The notes beneath the pieces are model-generated. The model made no database searches. It saw only the letters and a program-made list of their open reading frames with translations, and had not been told where the DNA came from. Both the position numbers and the translations under genes were made by a program. 62,433 bases of DNA from an uncultured Helicobacteraceae bacterium (lineage in GTDB: Bacteria > Campylobacterota > Campylobacteria > Campylobacterales > Helicobacteraceae): contig CAKUOH010000013.1 of NCBI GenBank assembly GCA_934668765.1, positions 1 through 62,433 on the forward strand. The letters are read 5' to 3'. Shown in pieces: positions 40,814 through 49,422 of the stretch (position 1 is the stretch's first letter; the number at the start of each line of letters is the position of its first letter).

Positions 40814-41457
40814 TTTTTAATTCCTTGTATAATTTTAGTCAAAATACCTATTTTATAAGATTTACTAATATTAAAATAACTTTCAAAGATTGTTAAATCT
40901 GCATCTTTAAACTCATCTAAATCAAGTCTTAAATCATCTTCCAAAAATTTTAACATAGTATTTTTATTGCGTAATTCAATGTCTTTTGTAAAAAAGATTT
41001 TATCACACAAAGCCTTTTCTTTGGAGGCAATAATATAGGTGGTATTATATGAATTTTTAATAAATAATCCTATATTAAAAAGCTCTTTTTTGGTTTGTCT
41101 AAAACTAAAAACTCCATAGGGTGTTTTAAATTTTTTTGAGCGTTTAGTTGTAATAGAGGTTATTTCATAAACTCTTTCAGGTATTGCGTTATAATAGGAT
41201 AGTGCATAATCAAGCGATACATAAGATGGGCTTAAAAGTGTATTGGCAATAATTTCAGTTGTCAATAGATTTTTATTATTCAGTGGCATATAAACATATA
41301 AACCTCTTTTAATAGGAATTAAAATTTTATGTCTGATAAGTTGAGCTATCTTATCATTGATTCTTGTATAGCCCAAATTGCTTAGAATGGATGAAATAGT
41401 AAAATGCTCTATTATGCGTGTTGGTATTTTTTCTAGTTCTTTTTCTACTTGTCTCAT
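40810..41457 (-). CDS. AbiEi-type antitoxin/transcriptional regulator
   Basis: 215 residues: an N-terminal winged helix (KIAQLIRHKILIPIKRGLYV), then the conserved SPSYVSLDYALSYYNAIPERVYEITSIT block and a KALCDKIF region. AbiEi represses the operon and neutralises AbiEii. First gene of the pair. Confidence 0.88.
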   Translation of the reverse strand: MRQVEKELEKIPTRIIEHFTISSILSNLGYTRINDKIAQLIRHKILIPIKRGLYVYMPLNNKNLLTTEIIANTLLSPSYVSLDYALSYYNAIPERVYEITSITTKRSKKFKTPYGVFSFRQTKKELFNIGLFIKNSYNTTYIIASKEKALCDKIFFTKDIELRNKNTMLKFLEDDLRLDLDEFKDADLTIFESYFNISKSYKIGILTKIIQGIKK

Positions 41458-41550
41458 ATTTGCTCCAATAACATAATAAAACTATATATCATAGATTTAT
41501 TATGCAATTATAACATAAAATAATTCGGTTTGTCAAGAGTGTCATTAAAA

Positions 41551-41607
41551 TTATAGAACAATCAACACCATAGCAAAATCCACATAATCCTTAACCCACT
41601 GCTTCAT
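41551..41607 (-). pseudogene. N-terminal stub of the exclusion-like membrane protein family
   Basis: An 18-codon frame MKQWVKDYVDFAMVLIVL matches the first residues of the protein at 43348 (MKQWIKDYLDFAMPLIMV) and then stops. It is a broken fourth copy of that family, 1.7 kb from the nearest other copy. Confidence 0.65.
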
Positions 41608-41608
41608 C

Positions 41609-42299
41609 TTATATCCTTTCTAACCTTTGCAAAATCTGCAAGGATTCATTATCTATTTTGCTAAAAGCAAACCATTTTTTACCCAAATCTTTGGGACTTG
41701 CGCCAAATTAAAAATCTATCGTGGCTAAGGGCAAATTCTTTTAGTGCAATGGCATTTTTAAATTGTGTGTTAAATTTATCAATATCAAGTTGCAAGGACT
41801 TTGAAATGCTTTTGGTATAGAGTGTGATTTTTGCGTGCGGATTTTTACTAAAAAGCGTGAGTGTAGTCTCATCAATGTAATTATCCACCAAAATGATGCG
41901 CTTTTTTGCCTTTTTGATAAGGCTACTTACAAAGATATGTGTTTTATAAATCTGCTCATCATAGAAAATGCCTTGTTTTGGTGGCTCGTTGCTTTGGAGG
42001 GCTTTGCTTAGTTTGGCTATGCTTTCATCGTGGCTATTTAGTCTTTGCTCTATACGCTCAAATCGCTCAAAAGGCGTATTTGCTATAATATGACGCATTT
42101 GCGCAAATATCCTTATGATAAAAAGGCTTGCTTGTGTGGCAATGGGGCTTTTGAGTATTGTGGCAAGCATATAAATGCCCTGCTCGGTAAAAACCTTTGG
42201 CACTACTCTTGTTTTTGCAAATTTTGCGGACGAAAATTTCGACTGCAAAATCTCAAATTCATCACTAGATAGTCAAAGTAAAAATCACTAGGGAATTTA
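41609..42299 (-). pseudogene. ORF6N/RhuM-like DNA-binding protein, doubly frameshifted
   Basis: The core (PKVFTEQGIYMLATILKSP) is the ORF6N/KilA-N phage-type domain, followed by a coiled segment and a phospholipase-D-like part (RIILVDNYIDETTLTLFS). The 5' part is frameshifted near 42268: KFPSDFYF is in one frame and SSDEFEILQSKFSS in another. The 3' part shifts near 41700 to ASPKDLGKKWFAFSKI, ending at 41609. Both match the expected continuation of the family. The 5' end joins a piece of the higB-like gene at 42297. Confidence 0.7.
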
Positions 42300-42557
42300 T
42301 AGTAAAAAGCACTCTTGCGATTTTGTCGCTTTTAAGATTACTTCGCACTTCCCAAAAAGCCACAATGAATCTATCGCACTCATCACAGAATCAATCTTAT
42401 TTCGCAATAATACTTCTGCGATTCCTATATTTTCAGCGATTGAGCCAATAAGTGCGAAATTCTCAAAATGTTGATTCACGCTGTCATAACTTGAGATTCG
42501 CTCACGCGAAAATAATTCACAAATCTTGTCCGTGCTAAAATTGCTAAAATCTGCCAT
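42297..42557 (-). pseudogene. 5' fragment of an unknown gene fused to a higB fragment
   Basis: 66 codons (DFSNFSTDKICELFSRERIS, GIAEVLLRNKIDSVMSAIDS) look like the N-terminus of an Abi-type helical protein. The next codons come from a 61-base exact copy of 39541-39600 of the HigB-like gene read in a foreign frame. It is a recombination scar, not an intact gene. Confidence 0.55.
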
Positions 42558-42743
42558 AGTTGTCCTTTAGGATTTGTTAATAATTGTATGAAAAACTAGC
42601 ATTATAACATAAAATATGACAAAGCAATCAATAAGGCAATACTTTAAGGATTATTTAAGAAACTTATGTTATCATTCCAATCTTAATCCTGTGAGGAATG
42701 TTATCTTTTAATCCTGACATTCTTCACGCTATTAGGAAATACT

Positions 42744-43337
42744 GTGGACTTCAATGCTTATAATCCCACTGCAATATTTGTTGATTTTGAAAATTTGAGA
42801 CGCGTAGTTTTTGATAGACTATATAAGCGAAAAAAATACTTTTTTGACTATAATGCTAATCCACAGAAAATTGTTGATTTTTGCAATCTATGCGTATTTG
42901 ACGATTTTCAAGAAAGTGAATTGTCAAATCTATATAGGATATTTTTTTACTCTGCTCGTCCATCAAGCGAACATCCATCTGCTTCAAAAATCAATCTATT
43001 TTTCTCACAACTAGAGCAACTCAATCACACTGCTGTAAGATACGGCAAATTAGTGAAAAGGGGTGAACAATTTGTCCAAAAACAAGTTGATATGCTACTT
43101 GGTATTGATATGGCAGAAATTTCTATCAAAAAATTTGTCAGCAAAGTTGTTTTGATTGGATATGATTCAGATATGTCTCCAGCTTTAAAACTAGCTAGAT
43201 GCAATGGCATACAAACTCAAATTATACTCTTCAACGAAGTAAATAATGGCATAGATTCTACATTGTTTAAGCATTGCGATATAATCAAAAAAGTAAATGC
43301 TATAGATTATTACAAAAAACTTGAGATTATTCCGTAA
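42744..43337 (+). CDS. NYN-domain (PIN-like) putative ribonuclease
   Basis: 197 residues with the NYN acidic motifs: AIFVDFENLRR (strand 1), KQVDMLLGIDM (middle Asp) and LIGYDSDMSPALKLAR (third Asp pair). NYN proteins are metal-dependent RNases, some in defence or RNA decay. GTG start after AGGAAAT. It sits directly upstream of the plus-strand membrane protein gene (10-base gap), so the two may be co-transcribed. Confidence 0.8.
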   Translation: MDFNAYNPTAIFVDFENLRRVVFDRLYKRKKYFFDYNANPQKIVDFCNLCVFDDFQESELSNLYRIFFYSARPSSEHPSASKINLFFSQLEQLNHTAVRYGKLVKRGEQFVQKQVDMLLGIDMAEISIKKFVSKVVLIGYDSDMSPALKLARCNGIQTQIILFNEVNNGIDSTLFKHCDIIKKVNAIDYYKKLEIIP

Positions 43338-43347
43338 AGGCAAACCA

Positions 43348-44133
43348 ATGAAACAATGGATTAAAGATTATTTAGATTTTGCAATGCCGTTGATAATGGT
43401 AATCGTGGCGTTAAATTTGGTGGATTTATTTATGATAAAACTACCATTTGAATATAATATTGAAAATTATCGCCCAAAATTAAGCGATTTGTTTAATGGA
43501 TATGCACATTTAAATTCATTTATAAAAGCGGCAAATGCGGATAGATTGCTTATTTATTCTTTAATCTTTTTGGGATTGGCTTTATTTGTAAGATTGTTTT
43601 CAAATAGATTGTTGGAAAGCATTGACTATCCATTTAGAATCATCGCTTTGGTGTATATCATATATTATGGCTTTGTAAATATAAATGGAAAAAGTTATAT
43701 GTGGTCTTTTGCCTTTATGGCTGTCAATTTATTTGTCATTTATATTGCTTTTCCATTTGCATTTAAAATGTTAAAAATATTTTTCACAAATTTTCCTAAA
43801 ATCAAAAGCATTGTTTATATATCAATGACAATTTTATATTTATTTACACTAATGGTGTATTTACTCAAAATACCAAATACATTTTTAGTTGCAAAATGGA
43901 TACTTTTAATCGCTATACTTTCTCTCGCAACAGTATCTATATTGTATTATGTTGTATTTTCTATTTTATCTTTTTTAAATATGAATTTTGTGATTATCAA
44001 ACCACGAGATATAATAGAATGGGAAATAGATAGAAAATTGGAAGCAGAATCTACAATAGAAGCCTATAAAGAACAACAAAGACGACAAAATATCATAAAC
44101 GATATAGCTGACGCCGTGCGTAAAAGGTTGTAG
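43348..44133 (+). CDS. exclusion-like polytopic membrane protein E3
   Basis: 261 residues, about six transmembrane helices, then a charged cytoplasmic tail (EWEIDRKLEAESTIEAYKEQ). It shares with the protein at 44975-45718 the segment FTNFPKIK-x4-Y and an N-terminal KxYLxFA-type start; the protein at 46276-46950 shows a weaker form of both. The ATG at 43348 is used; a TTG at 43321 overlaps the NYN gene. It is the only inverted member of the array and lies convergent to the second C-terminal cassette (31-base gap). Proposed role: surface or entry exclusion matched to that cassette. Immunity protein is the alternative. Confidence 0.6.
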   Translation: MKQWIKDYLDFAMPLIMVIVALNLVDLFMIKLPFEYNIENYRPKLSDLFNGYAHLNSFIKAANADRLLIYSLIFLGLALFVRLFSNRLLESIDYPFRIIALVYIIYYGFVNINGKSYMWSFAFMAVNLFVIYIAFPFAFKMLKIFFTNFPKIKSIVYISMTILYLFTLMVYLLKIPNTFLVAKWILLIAILSLATVSILYYVVFSILSFLNMNFVIIKPRDIIEWEIDRKLEAESTIEAYKEQQRRQNIINDIADAVRKRL

Positions 44134-44163
44134 CGAGTATGGCATCGAATCGAAGTCCAAATG

Positions 44164-44935
44164 TTACGCTACAAATGCTCGTTTAGCAAGATTTGATTCT
44201 AGTCCACTAGCTATCATATCATCGTGTTTTCCATCCAATCCTATCAATCCTAAAGCCCAAGTAGGTCCGTTTACAATTAATTTCCACGCAATATAACTTG
44301 ATGCAAGTCCGCCAAATATTTTCAATAATCCACTAATTGCACCTATAATGAAATTTATATGAAAGTTCTCTGCAGCGTTTAACGATATACTCCCAATTTC
44401 TTTAACAAAATTGTATGTCCCACTTAAAATCCCGTGTTGCTGTTGATTAACAATCCAACTTTCTAAAATATTAGTTTTGTTAATGGGAATTGAAATACCT
44501 GAAAATTGTTCTATAGAAATAAATATAAAAAAATCTTCTATAAATATATAAAAAAACAAAGCCAAAAAAGTAAACAAAACTATCAAAATGGGTCTAAAAA
44601 AGATAGCTACACCTGTAAGTAAAAAATCAATAATTCTATCCGTTCGTTTCGTAGCCATTGACCACGCCGTAACAAATGGAGAAATGTAGAAATATTTGCA
44701 AAGCGATACCAAATATGATACGAACGCTACTAGAGTGGCTGTAGATATTGCCAATAATGGTATCATAGCGAATGTCCATTTCCAAAACCCAAGCAGCTAA
44801 TAAATAAGAACCTGCTACTGCCCCCATATTTATGGTGGCTTGAGCCGCTGTTATAAGTGCTACCTTATGCCATTGCTGTAAAAGCATTGCAGAAAGGTTC
44901 ATAGCAGTTAAACATAATGGTGGGTAGAAAAACAA
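44164..44935 (-). pseudogene. C-terminal cassette c2 of the DotA/TraY-like protein, one-base frameshift
   Basis: The frame from 44766 to 44164 aligns with residues 641-803 of the protein at 47011-49422 and ends in the same ARRAFVA-type tail (AKRAFVA). An extra A around 44779-44781 breaks the upstream part, which continues to about 44965 with more membrane helices (IDNMGAVAGSYLLAAW-like, then VLEWTFAMIPLLAI). The loop after ISIEQFSG is about 37 residues longer than in the main gene, up to AENFHINFIIGAI. No start, signal or N-terminal domain: an orphan C-terminus. Confidence 0.75.
44621..44712. repeat. 92-base identical tract shared with 47357-47448
   Basis: All 92 bases match, while the flanking coding sequence of the two C-termini differs at many synonymous sites. 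It covers the segment encoding SLCKYFYISPFVTAWSMATK and a few residues on each side. A recent gene-conversion tract is the simplest reading. Confidence 0.85.
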
Positions 44936-44974
44936 AAATTGAAATAAGATTCACAACAATAGCATCAACTAGTT

Positions 44975-45718
44975 TCAAAAAAATTTAGTTTTTCTGTTAC
45001 GAGTGAACACCCATAATTCCTTTATATCATTAGGAATAGTAATGTTAGGATTGTTTTTATTGCCTACATAGCCAACATAAAGTAAAGACACTATCAAAAT
45101 TATAATAAGTAAAATTGTAGAGGCTAGAACAGCGATTAAAGGTAGAGAACTTGTTATAATGCTAATTATTTGACTTGTTGTAATTTTGTCTGTTAAATTA
45201 CTATAATTAGATTCTATGGTAACACCAAATATTATTCCAGCAATCATAATAGCAGTCAATAGATACGCAAATTGTTTTATTTTAGGAAAGTTTGTAAAAG
45301 TGATTCTTAATGTCAAATAACAAAAAACTATAACCCCAAATACGATTGGTAAAACCACAAAAAAATCTATAATCCCCAATGGAATAGGTGCTCCGACTTT
45401 TGATGATTCTTCTGATAAATCTAAAAGTTTGTATTGACAAAAAATACTTACTATGCCAGATGTAAAAAGAAATATTTTGATTTTTTGGGTAAAAATTCTT
45501 ATTAACATAGAACCAAACATTATTATTACAATGAACACTGTAAAATATCCACTAGCAAAAATACCAAAAAAACTTTCATCTGCCTTGTTATCACTAAGAA
45601 TTTCTAGAATTACACCATTGTTGTAAAACTCTAGCGCAATCACTATTGCAAACTGCAAGATAATTGCACTCAAGCAAATTATCACAATAGTAATAACAGA
45701 ATCTAAGTAATTTTTCAT
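44975..45718 (-). CDS. exclusion-like polytopic membrane protein E2
   Basis: 247 residues, about six to seven transmembrane helices and a short basic tail (ELWVFTRNRKTKFF). It shares FTNFPKIK-x4-Y with E3 and the MKNYLDS start type with the whole family. It lies between C-terminal cassettes c1 (upstream) and c2 (downstream). Family not known to me; see E3 for the proposed role. Confidence 0.6.
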   Translation of the reverse strand: MKNYLDSVITIVIICLSAIILQFAIVIALEFYNNGVILEILSDNKADESFFGIFASGYFTVFIVIIMFGSMLIRIFTQKIKIFLFTSGIVSIFCQYKLLDLSEESSKVGAPIPLGIIDFFVVLPIVFGVIVFCYLTLRITFTNFPKIKQFAYLLTAIMIAGIIFGVTIESNYSNLTDKITTSQIISIITSSLPLIAVLASTILLIIILIVSLLYVGYVGNKNNPNITIPNDIKELWVFTRNRKTKFF

Positions 45719-45775
45719 TGAAAGTCCTCTTATTTTATATGAAATTATAGAACTTTTTATAATAATTTGTCAATT

Positions 45776-46291
45776 TTATGCCACAAATGCTCGTCTTGCT
45801 AGATTGCTCTCTAATCCTTGCGAAATCATATCGTCTTGTTTTCCGTCCAACCCAATAAGCCCTAACGCCCAAGATGGTCCGCTGACAATTAGTTTCCAAG
45901 AAATGTAACTTGTAGCCAATATTCCAAATATTTTAAGTAATCCACTAACTGCACCAACAATAAAATTTGTATGAAAATTCCAAACGCTTGTTTTTATAGA
46001 ACTAAACTGCTCTACGCTTACAAATACAAATAGCTCTTGAATAAGTGTATTTAAAAACAATGCCAAACCAATAAAAAGTATAATTAACACGGGTTTCATA
46101 AATATTGCTATCCCTGCAAGCAAGAAATCAATAATTTTATCAACTCGCTTTGTTGCCATAGCCCAAGCTGTAACGAATGGTGATATGTAAAAATATTTAC
46201 ATAAAGATATGTGGATTGCAAATAATTTCAATTCACTTTCTTTTCTCAAAAAGTATTCGCATTGCATTGATTTCTCTAAAATAGTTCCCAA
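45776..46291 (-). pseudogene. C-terminal cassette c1 of the DotA/TraY-like protein
   Basis: From about 46208 downward the frame matches the last 143 residues of the 803-residue protein (SLCKYFYISPFVTAW ... SNLARRAFVA). The first 28 codons (from 46291) are unrelated read-through that overlaps the end of E1 by 16 bases. DNA identity to the main gene is clearly lower than within the 92-base tract. It is a promoterless orphan end. It could be translated from the ATG at 46291, but without signal or N-terminal domains. Confidence 0.75.
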
Positions 46292-46950
46292 AATCTTGCG
46301 GAATAACTAAATTTTCTTTTTTTGTTGATAGCTAAAAATAAAAATGCTATTGCAATAATAACCAATAATATTATAGACAATCCTAATGCAGACAAAGATA
46401 ATATTTTAATCATTATAATGAGCGTATCAAAACTATCTATGTTAATTAAAAAACGAGAAGTAATCATACCTATCAACATAATTGCAACAAACATATATGC
46501 AATTTTTTTGAATATGCGAATATTATCCATCAATACTCTTATAATCCAATAAAAAAATACTGCACAAGCACAATAAAACATTAACACAATAAATTCAAGA
46601 AGCAATTTTCTGATAAGAGCATCAACATTTCCTGGTCCCATTGCCGATATTTGCAACCAGCTTATCATTAACATTCCTAAACATACTATTATTGGTGCAA
46701 TAAACCAAAAATTTTTAGTAAAAATTCTTGCAATTAAAGATACGAATAACAAAAATCCAAAGATAATTCCAAACATACTAATTCCAATAGTTTGAGTATA
46801 ATCACTCATAAATCCTAGAGAATCCAAAGATATTGGCGATAAACTAATGGATAATGTAATAGCAACAATAGTTGTGCTACCAAGAGGAATCCAAATACTT
46901 ATTACAAGTGCTACTGCAAAATTTAAATAATTTTTAGCTTTTTCTTGCAT
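46276..46950 (-). CDS. exclusion-like polytopic membrane protein E1
   Basis: 224 residues, about six transmembrane helices and a basic end (NKKRKFSYSARFWELF). The N-terminus KAKNYLNFA matches the family start. It is the first gene after the full-length DotA/TraY-like gene (60 bases), so by the array logic it would be the partner of the currently expressed C-terminus. Confidence 0.6.
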   Translation of the reverse strand: MQEKAKNYLNFAVALVISIWIPLGSTTIVAITLSISLSPISLDSLGFMSDYTQTIGISMFGIIFGFLLFVSLIARIFTKNFWFIAPIIVCLGMLMISWLQISAMGPGNVDALIRKLLLEFIVLMFYCACAVFFYWIIRVLMDNIRIFKKIAYMFVAIMLIGMITSRFLINIDSFDTLIIMIKILSLSALGLSIILLVIIAIAFLFLAINKKRKFSYSARFWELF

Positions 46951-47010
46951 TGTTGCCCTTTTATTAAAAAAATGCGCAATTATAGCACTTTTTATGACAA
47001 TTTGTCAATT

Positions 47011-49422
47011 TTAAGCAACAAACGCCCTACGAGCTAGATTACTTTCTATTCCTTGCGCTATTGCATCATCGTGTTTGCCATCAAGTCCAATTAATCCCAA
47101 AGCCCAAGATGGTCCACCAACAATTAGCTTCCAAGATATATAACTTGAAGCTAAAATTCCAAATATTTTCAATAGTCCCCCAATAGCACCAATAATAAAA
47201 TTTGTATGAAAATTATTCCAGCTTGTTTCAAGTCCAGCAAATTGTTCTATAGAAACAAAGAAAAACAATTCGGTAATTAAATGATGAAAAAATAATGAAA
47301 GAAAAATAAATAAAACTATCAAAACGGGTTTGAAAAATATAGCAATACCCGTAAGCAAAAAATCAATAATTCTATCCGTTCGTTTCGTAGCCATTGACCA
47401 CGCCGTAACAAATGGAGAAATGTAGAAATATTTGCAAAGCGATACCAAGTAAGATATGTATGCGACAAGACAAGCCGTGCATATAGCCAATAATGGTATC
47501 ATATTAAAAGTCCATTCCATTAATACGGTAGTAAAATAGTAGCTAATGGGAACTTTAGCTAAACTAGCTACTATGTTTAAAATTAAAGTAATTGGTGCTG
47601 AAATAGCAAAAGTTCCCGTTTTAGCGGAAAAGAAAAGAATTGCAGAATTTATTGCACCCTGTATTAAACCATAACTTTCTAAAATGAAATCTTTGAGTGC
47701 CGTTGCACCAGGCATCATCATCCAAACCAATCTTCCTCCAAGCATACCCGTTAAACTTTGTTTTATCTCTTTTTTGCTTGCTCTCTCTTGAGATTTCCAA
47801 TCACCATTATGATTACTTAATTCTATATTTTTTTGATTTGCTTTTAATTCTTTTTCCATCTTTGCATAAGAATCACCTGCTTCATCTAGTGCATCTTTAA
47901 ACATTATTGTTTCAACATATATTGATGCTGTCGGCAATACTATAGAATCAATCCAACCTAATTGCCTATTGCGTATTACAAAATAATCATCTATTTGTTT
48001 AAGTTTATCTTTATAGGTTGATTCAAAATTTTTATTTGAAGTTTTCATACTTTCCGTTATTGCTTTTTTCTGTAAAGCATTATTTCTTTGAATTATTAAA
48101 TTGATACAAGTATCGGCATAAACATCATTTTTAGAACCGCTTACTTGATTTGGGTCAAAATTAACATTAAAATTTTTCACTTTAGTATTGCCACCTTCAT
48201 TTGATATATCAGCATTTCTTAAATCAGGATACCTTACATAACAGCGTGGAATCAAAACTTTATCTATTTGTTCTATTGTATATCTTTGTTTTTCATCTTC
48301 CATAGTTAACGCTGCAAGCGTTTCTGTAGAATAGCCACCTACACTTTTGTAAATTTTATCCACATAAACTTTTGCACCCACTGCATTTGCCATATCCGCA
48401 ATTTGTGTAGAATATTGCGCAAAATATCGAATCATATTTTGCATTACAGTTGAATGATAACCATTTCCCTCAGGTATTGGCATAAAAAATACACCTACCA
48501 TTAGTAATGGCATATAGAATTTATGCAAATAAGGCTGTTTGCCCTCGCTCTCACCACGATTTTCTAAATATACTTGAATTTTACTTGCACCTATCGTCAT
48601 TACAAAAAATCCACCGACTAGAATAAAAATGAAAACTTGTAAGTGTTGATAAACCTCTTCGTTGGAGGCAAACAAATCATTAAAATAAGCCATATTGTTT
48701 TTATTAAAACCATCAATGGCAGAAGTCGTTTGCGATGAAAGAGGCATTGCTTTCAATCTTGCTGTTGCCACATTTCCATCATAAAGATTTTTTCCTACAT
48801 CTATGCCTTTTGAAATAATTGACGGTAAATCAAAAACACTATAGTCCAATGCCTTTAATTTTTGGGATTTTTCTGAATAAATATGCGTTATTCCATACAT
48901 TTCTTTATTTTTTGATAATGTTAATTTACCTTTTTTTGATGTGCTATATCTATCAATAATGTCAGGATTAAGTGTTACTATTCCAACAAATAGCTCTGAC
49001 ATTGTAATAATATTTTTATTTTTTCCATCATAATTATATTTTATGTTACTGCCATCTGTTCCTATACCGTTAGATTTTATATCTATAACTTTATCAACTA
49101 TATTATCTTTCATATTTTTAGACAGAGAACAGGCATCATTGGTTTGATTCGCATTATAATCTAAAGGAATTTCAGTTCCTTGTTTAAAAACAACACATTG
49201 AGTTTCACCAGATACTATATCATATCCACTAATCTTTGTTACATAGCCATCTTTCACTTCTCTACACTGCCACGAACAAGAACCACTTTTAACATACAAA
49301 TCGTCTTTAGAAAATGGACTTTCTTCTTGATTTGTTTGATTACTTCCACTCTCTCCCTCAGCCCCAAATAATCCAATCTGCAATCCCAATGCTAAAATTA
49401 GCAAAATTTTAAAGATTTTCAT
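47011..49422 (-). CDS. DotA/TraY-like (or TraG-N-like) polytopic type IV secretion protein
   Basis: 803 residues. Signal peptide (1-20), Cys-containing periplasmic domain (about 21-265, with CSWQC), and membrane helices near 268 and 310. A large soluble domain (330-570) follows, then a C-terminal cluster of helices (570-770). The region LVSLCKYFYISPFVTAWSMA followed by IIDFLLTGIAIFFKPVLIVL matches the C-terminal membrane block of DotA/TraY by pattern. In IncI plasmids TraY is the donor protein read by the recipient's exclusion system. The C-terminus is duplicated twice downstream. It starts one base inside the stop of the 49422-50060 gene, so they are coupled. Confidence 0.65.
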   Translation of the reverse strand: MKIFKILLILALGLQIGLFGAEGESGSNQTNQEESPFSKDDLYVKSGSCSWQCREVKDGYVTKISGYDIVSGETQCVVFKQGTEIPLDYNANQTNDACSLSKNMKDNIVDKVIDIKSNGIGTDGSNIKYNYDGKNKNIITMSELFVGIVTLNPDIIDRYSTSKKGKLTLSKNKEMYGITHIYSEKSQKLKALDYSVFDLPSIISKGIDVGKNLYDGNVATARLKAMPLSSQTTSAIDGFNKNNMAYFNDLFASNEEVYQHLQVFIFILVGGFFVMTIGASKIQVYLENRGESEGKQPYLHKFYMPLLMVGVFFMPIPEGNGYHSTVMQNMIRYFAQYSTQIADMANAVGAKVYVDKIYKSVGGYSTETLAALTMEDEKQRYTIEQIDKVLIPRCYVRYPDLRNADISNEGGNTKVKNFNVNFDPNQVSGSKNDVYADTCINLIIQRNNALQKKAITESMKTSNKNFESTYKDKLKQIDDYFVIRNRQLGWIDSIVLPTASIYVETIMFKDALDEAGDSYAKMEKELKANQKNIELSNHNGDWKSQERASKKEIKQSLTGMLGGRLVWMMMPGATALKDFILESYGLIQGAINSAILFFSAKTGTFAISAPITLILNIVASLAKVPISYYFTTVLMEWTFNMIPLLAICTACLVAYISYLVSLCKYFYISPFVTAWSMATKRTDRIIDFLLTGIAIFFKPVLIVLFIFLSLFFHHLITELFFFVSIEQFAGLETSWNNFHTNFIIGAIGGLLKIFGILASSYISWKLIVGGPSWALGLIGLDGKHDDAIAQGIESNLARRAFVA
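47357..47448. repeat. 92-base identical tract shared with 44621-44712
   Basis: Main-gene copy of the identical tract described at 44621. The equivalent stretch of cassette c1 (about 46118-46209) is diverged. Confidence 0.85.

Noticed and set aside
44636..44935. A separate 99-residue gene upstream of cassette c2
   Set aside because: Removing one A at 44779-44781 joins it to the cassette frame as VLEWTFAMIPLL, matching the main protein; it is one frameshifted copy.
43348..49422. Simple toxin-immunity reading of the cassette array
   Set aside because: The duplicated C-terminus is a multi-helix membrane domain inside a T4SS channel-type protein with no toxin-like motif. Exclusion fits better, though a membrane-active toxin is not fully excluded.
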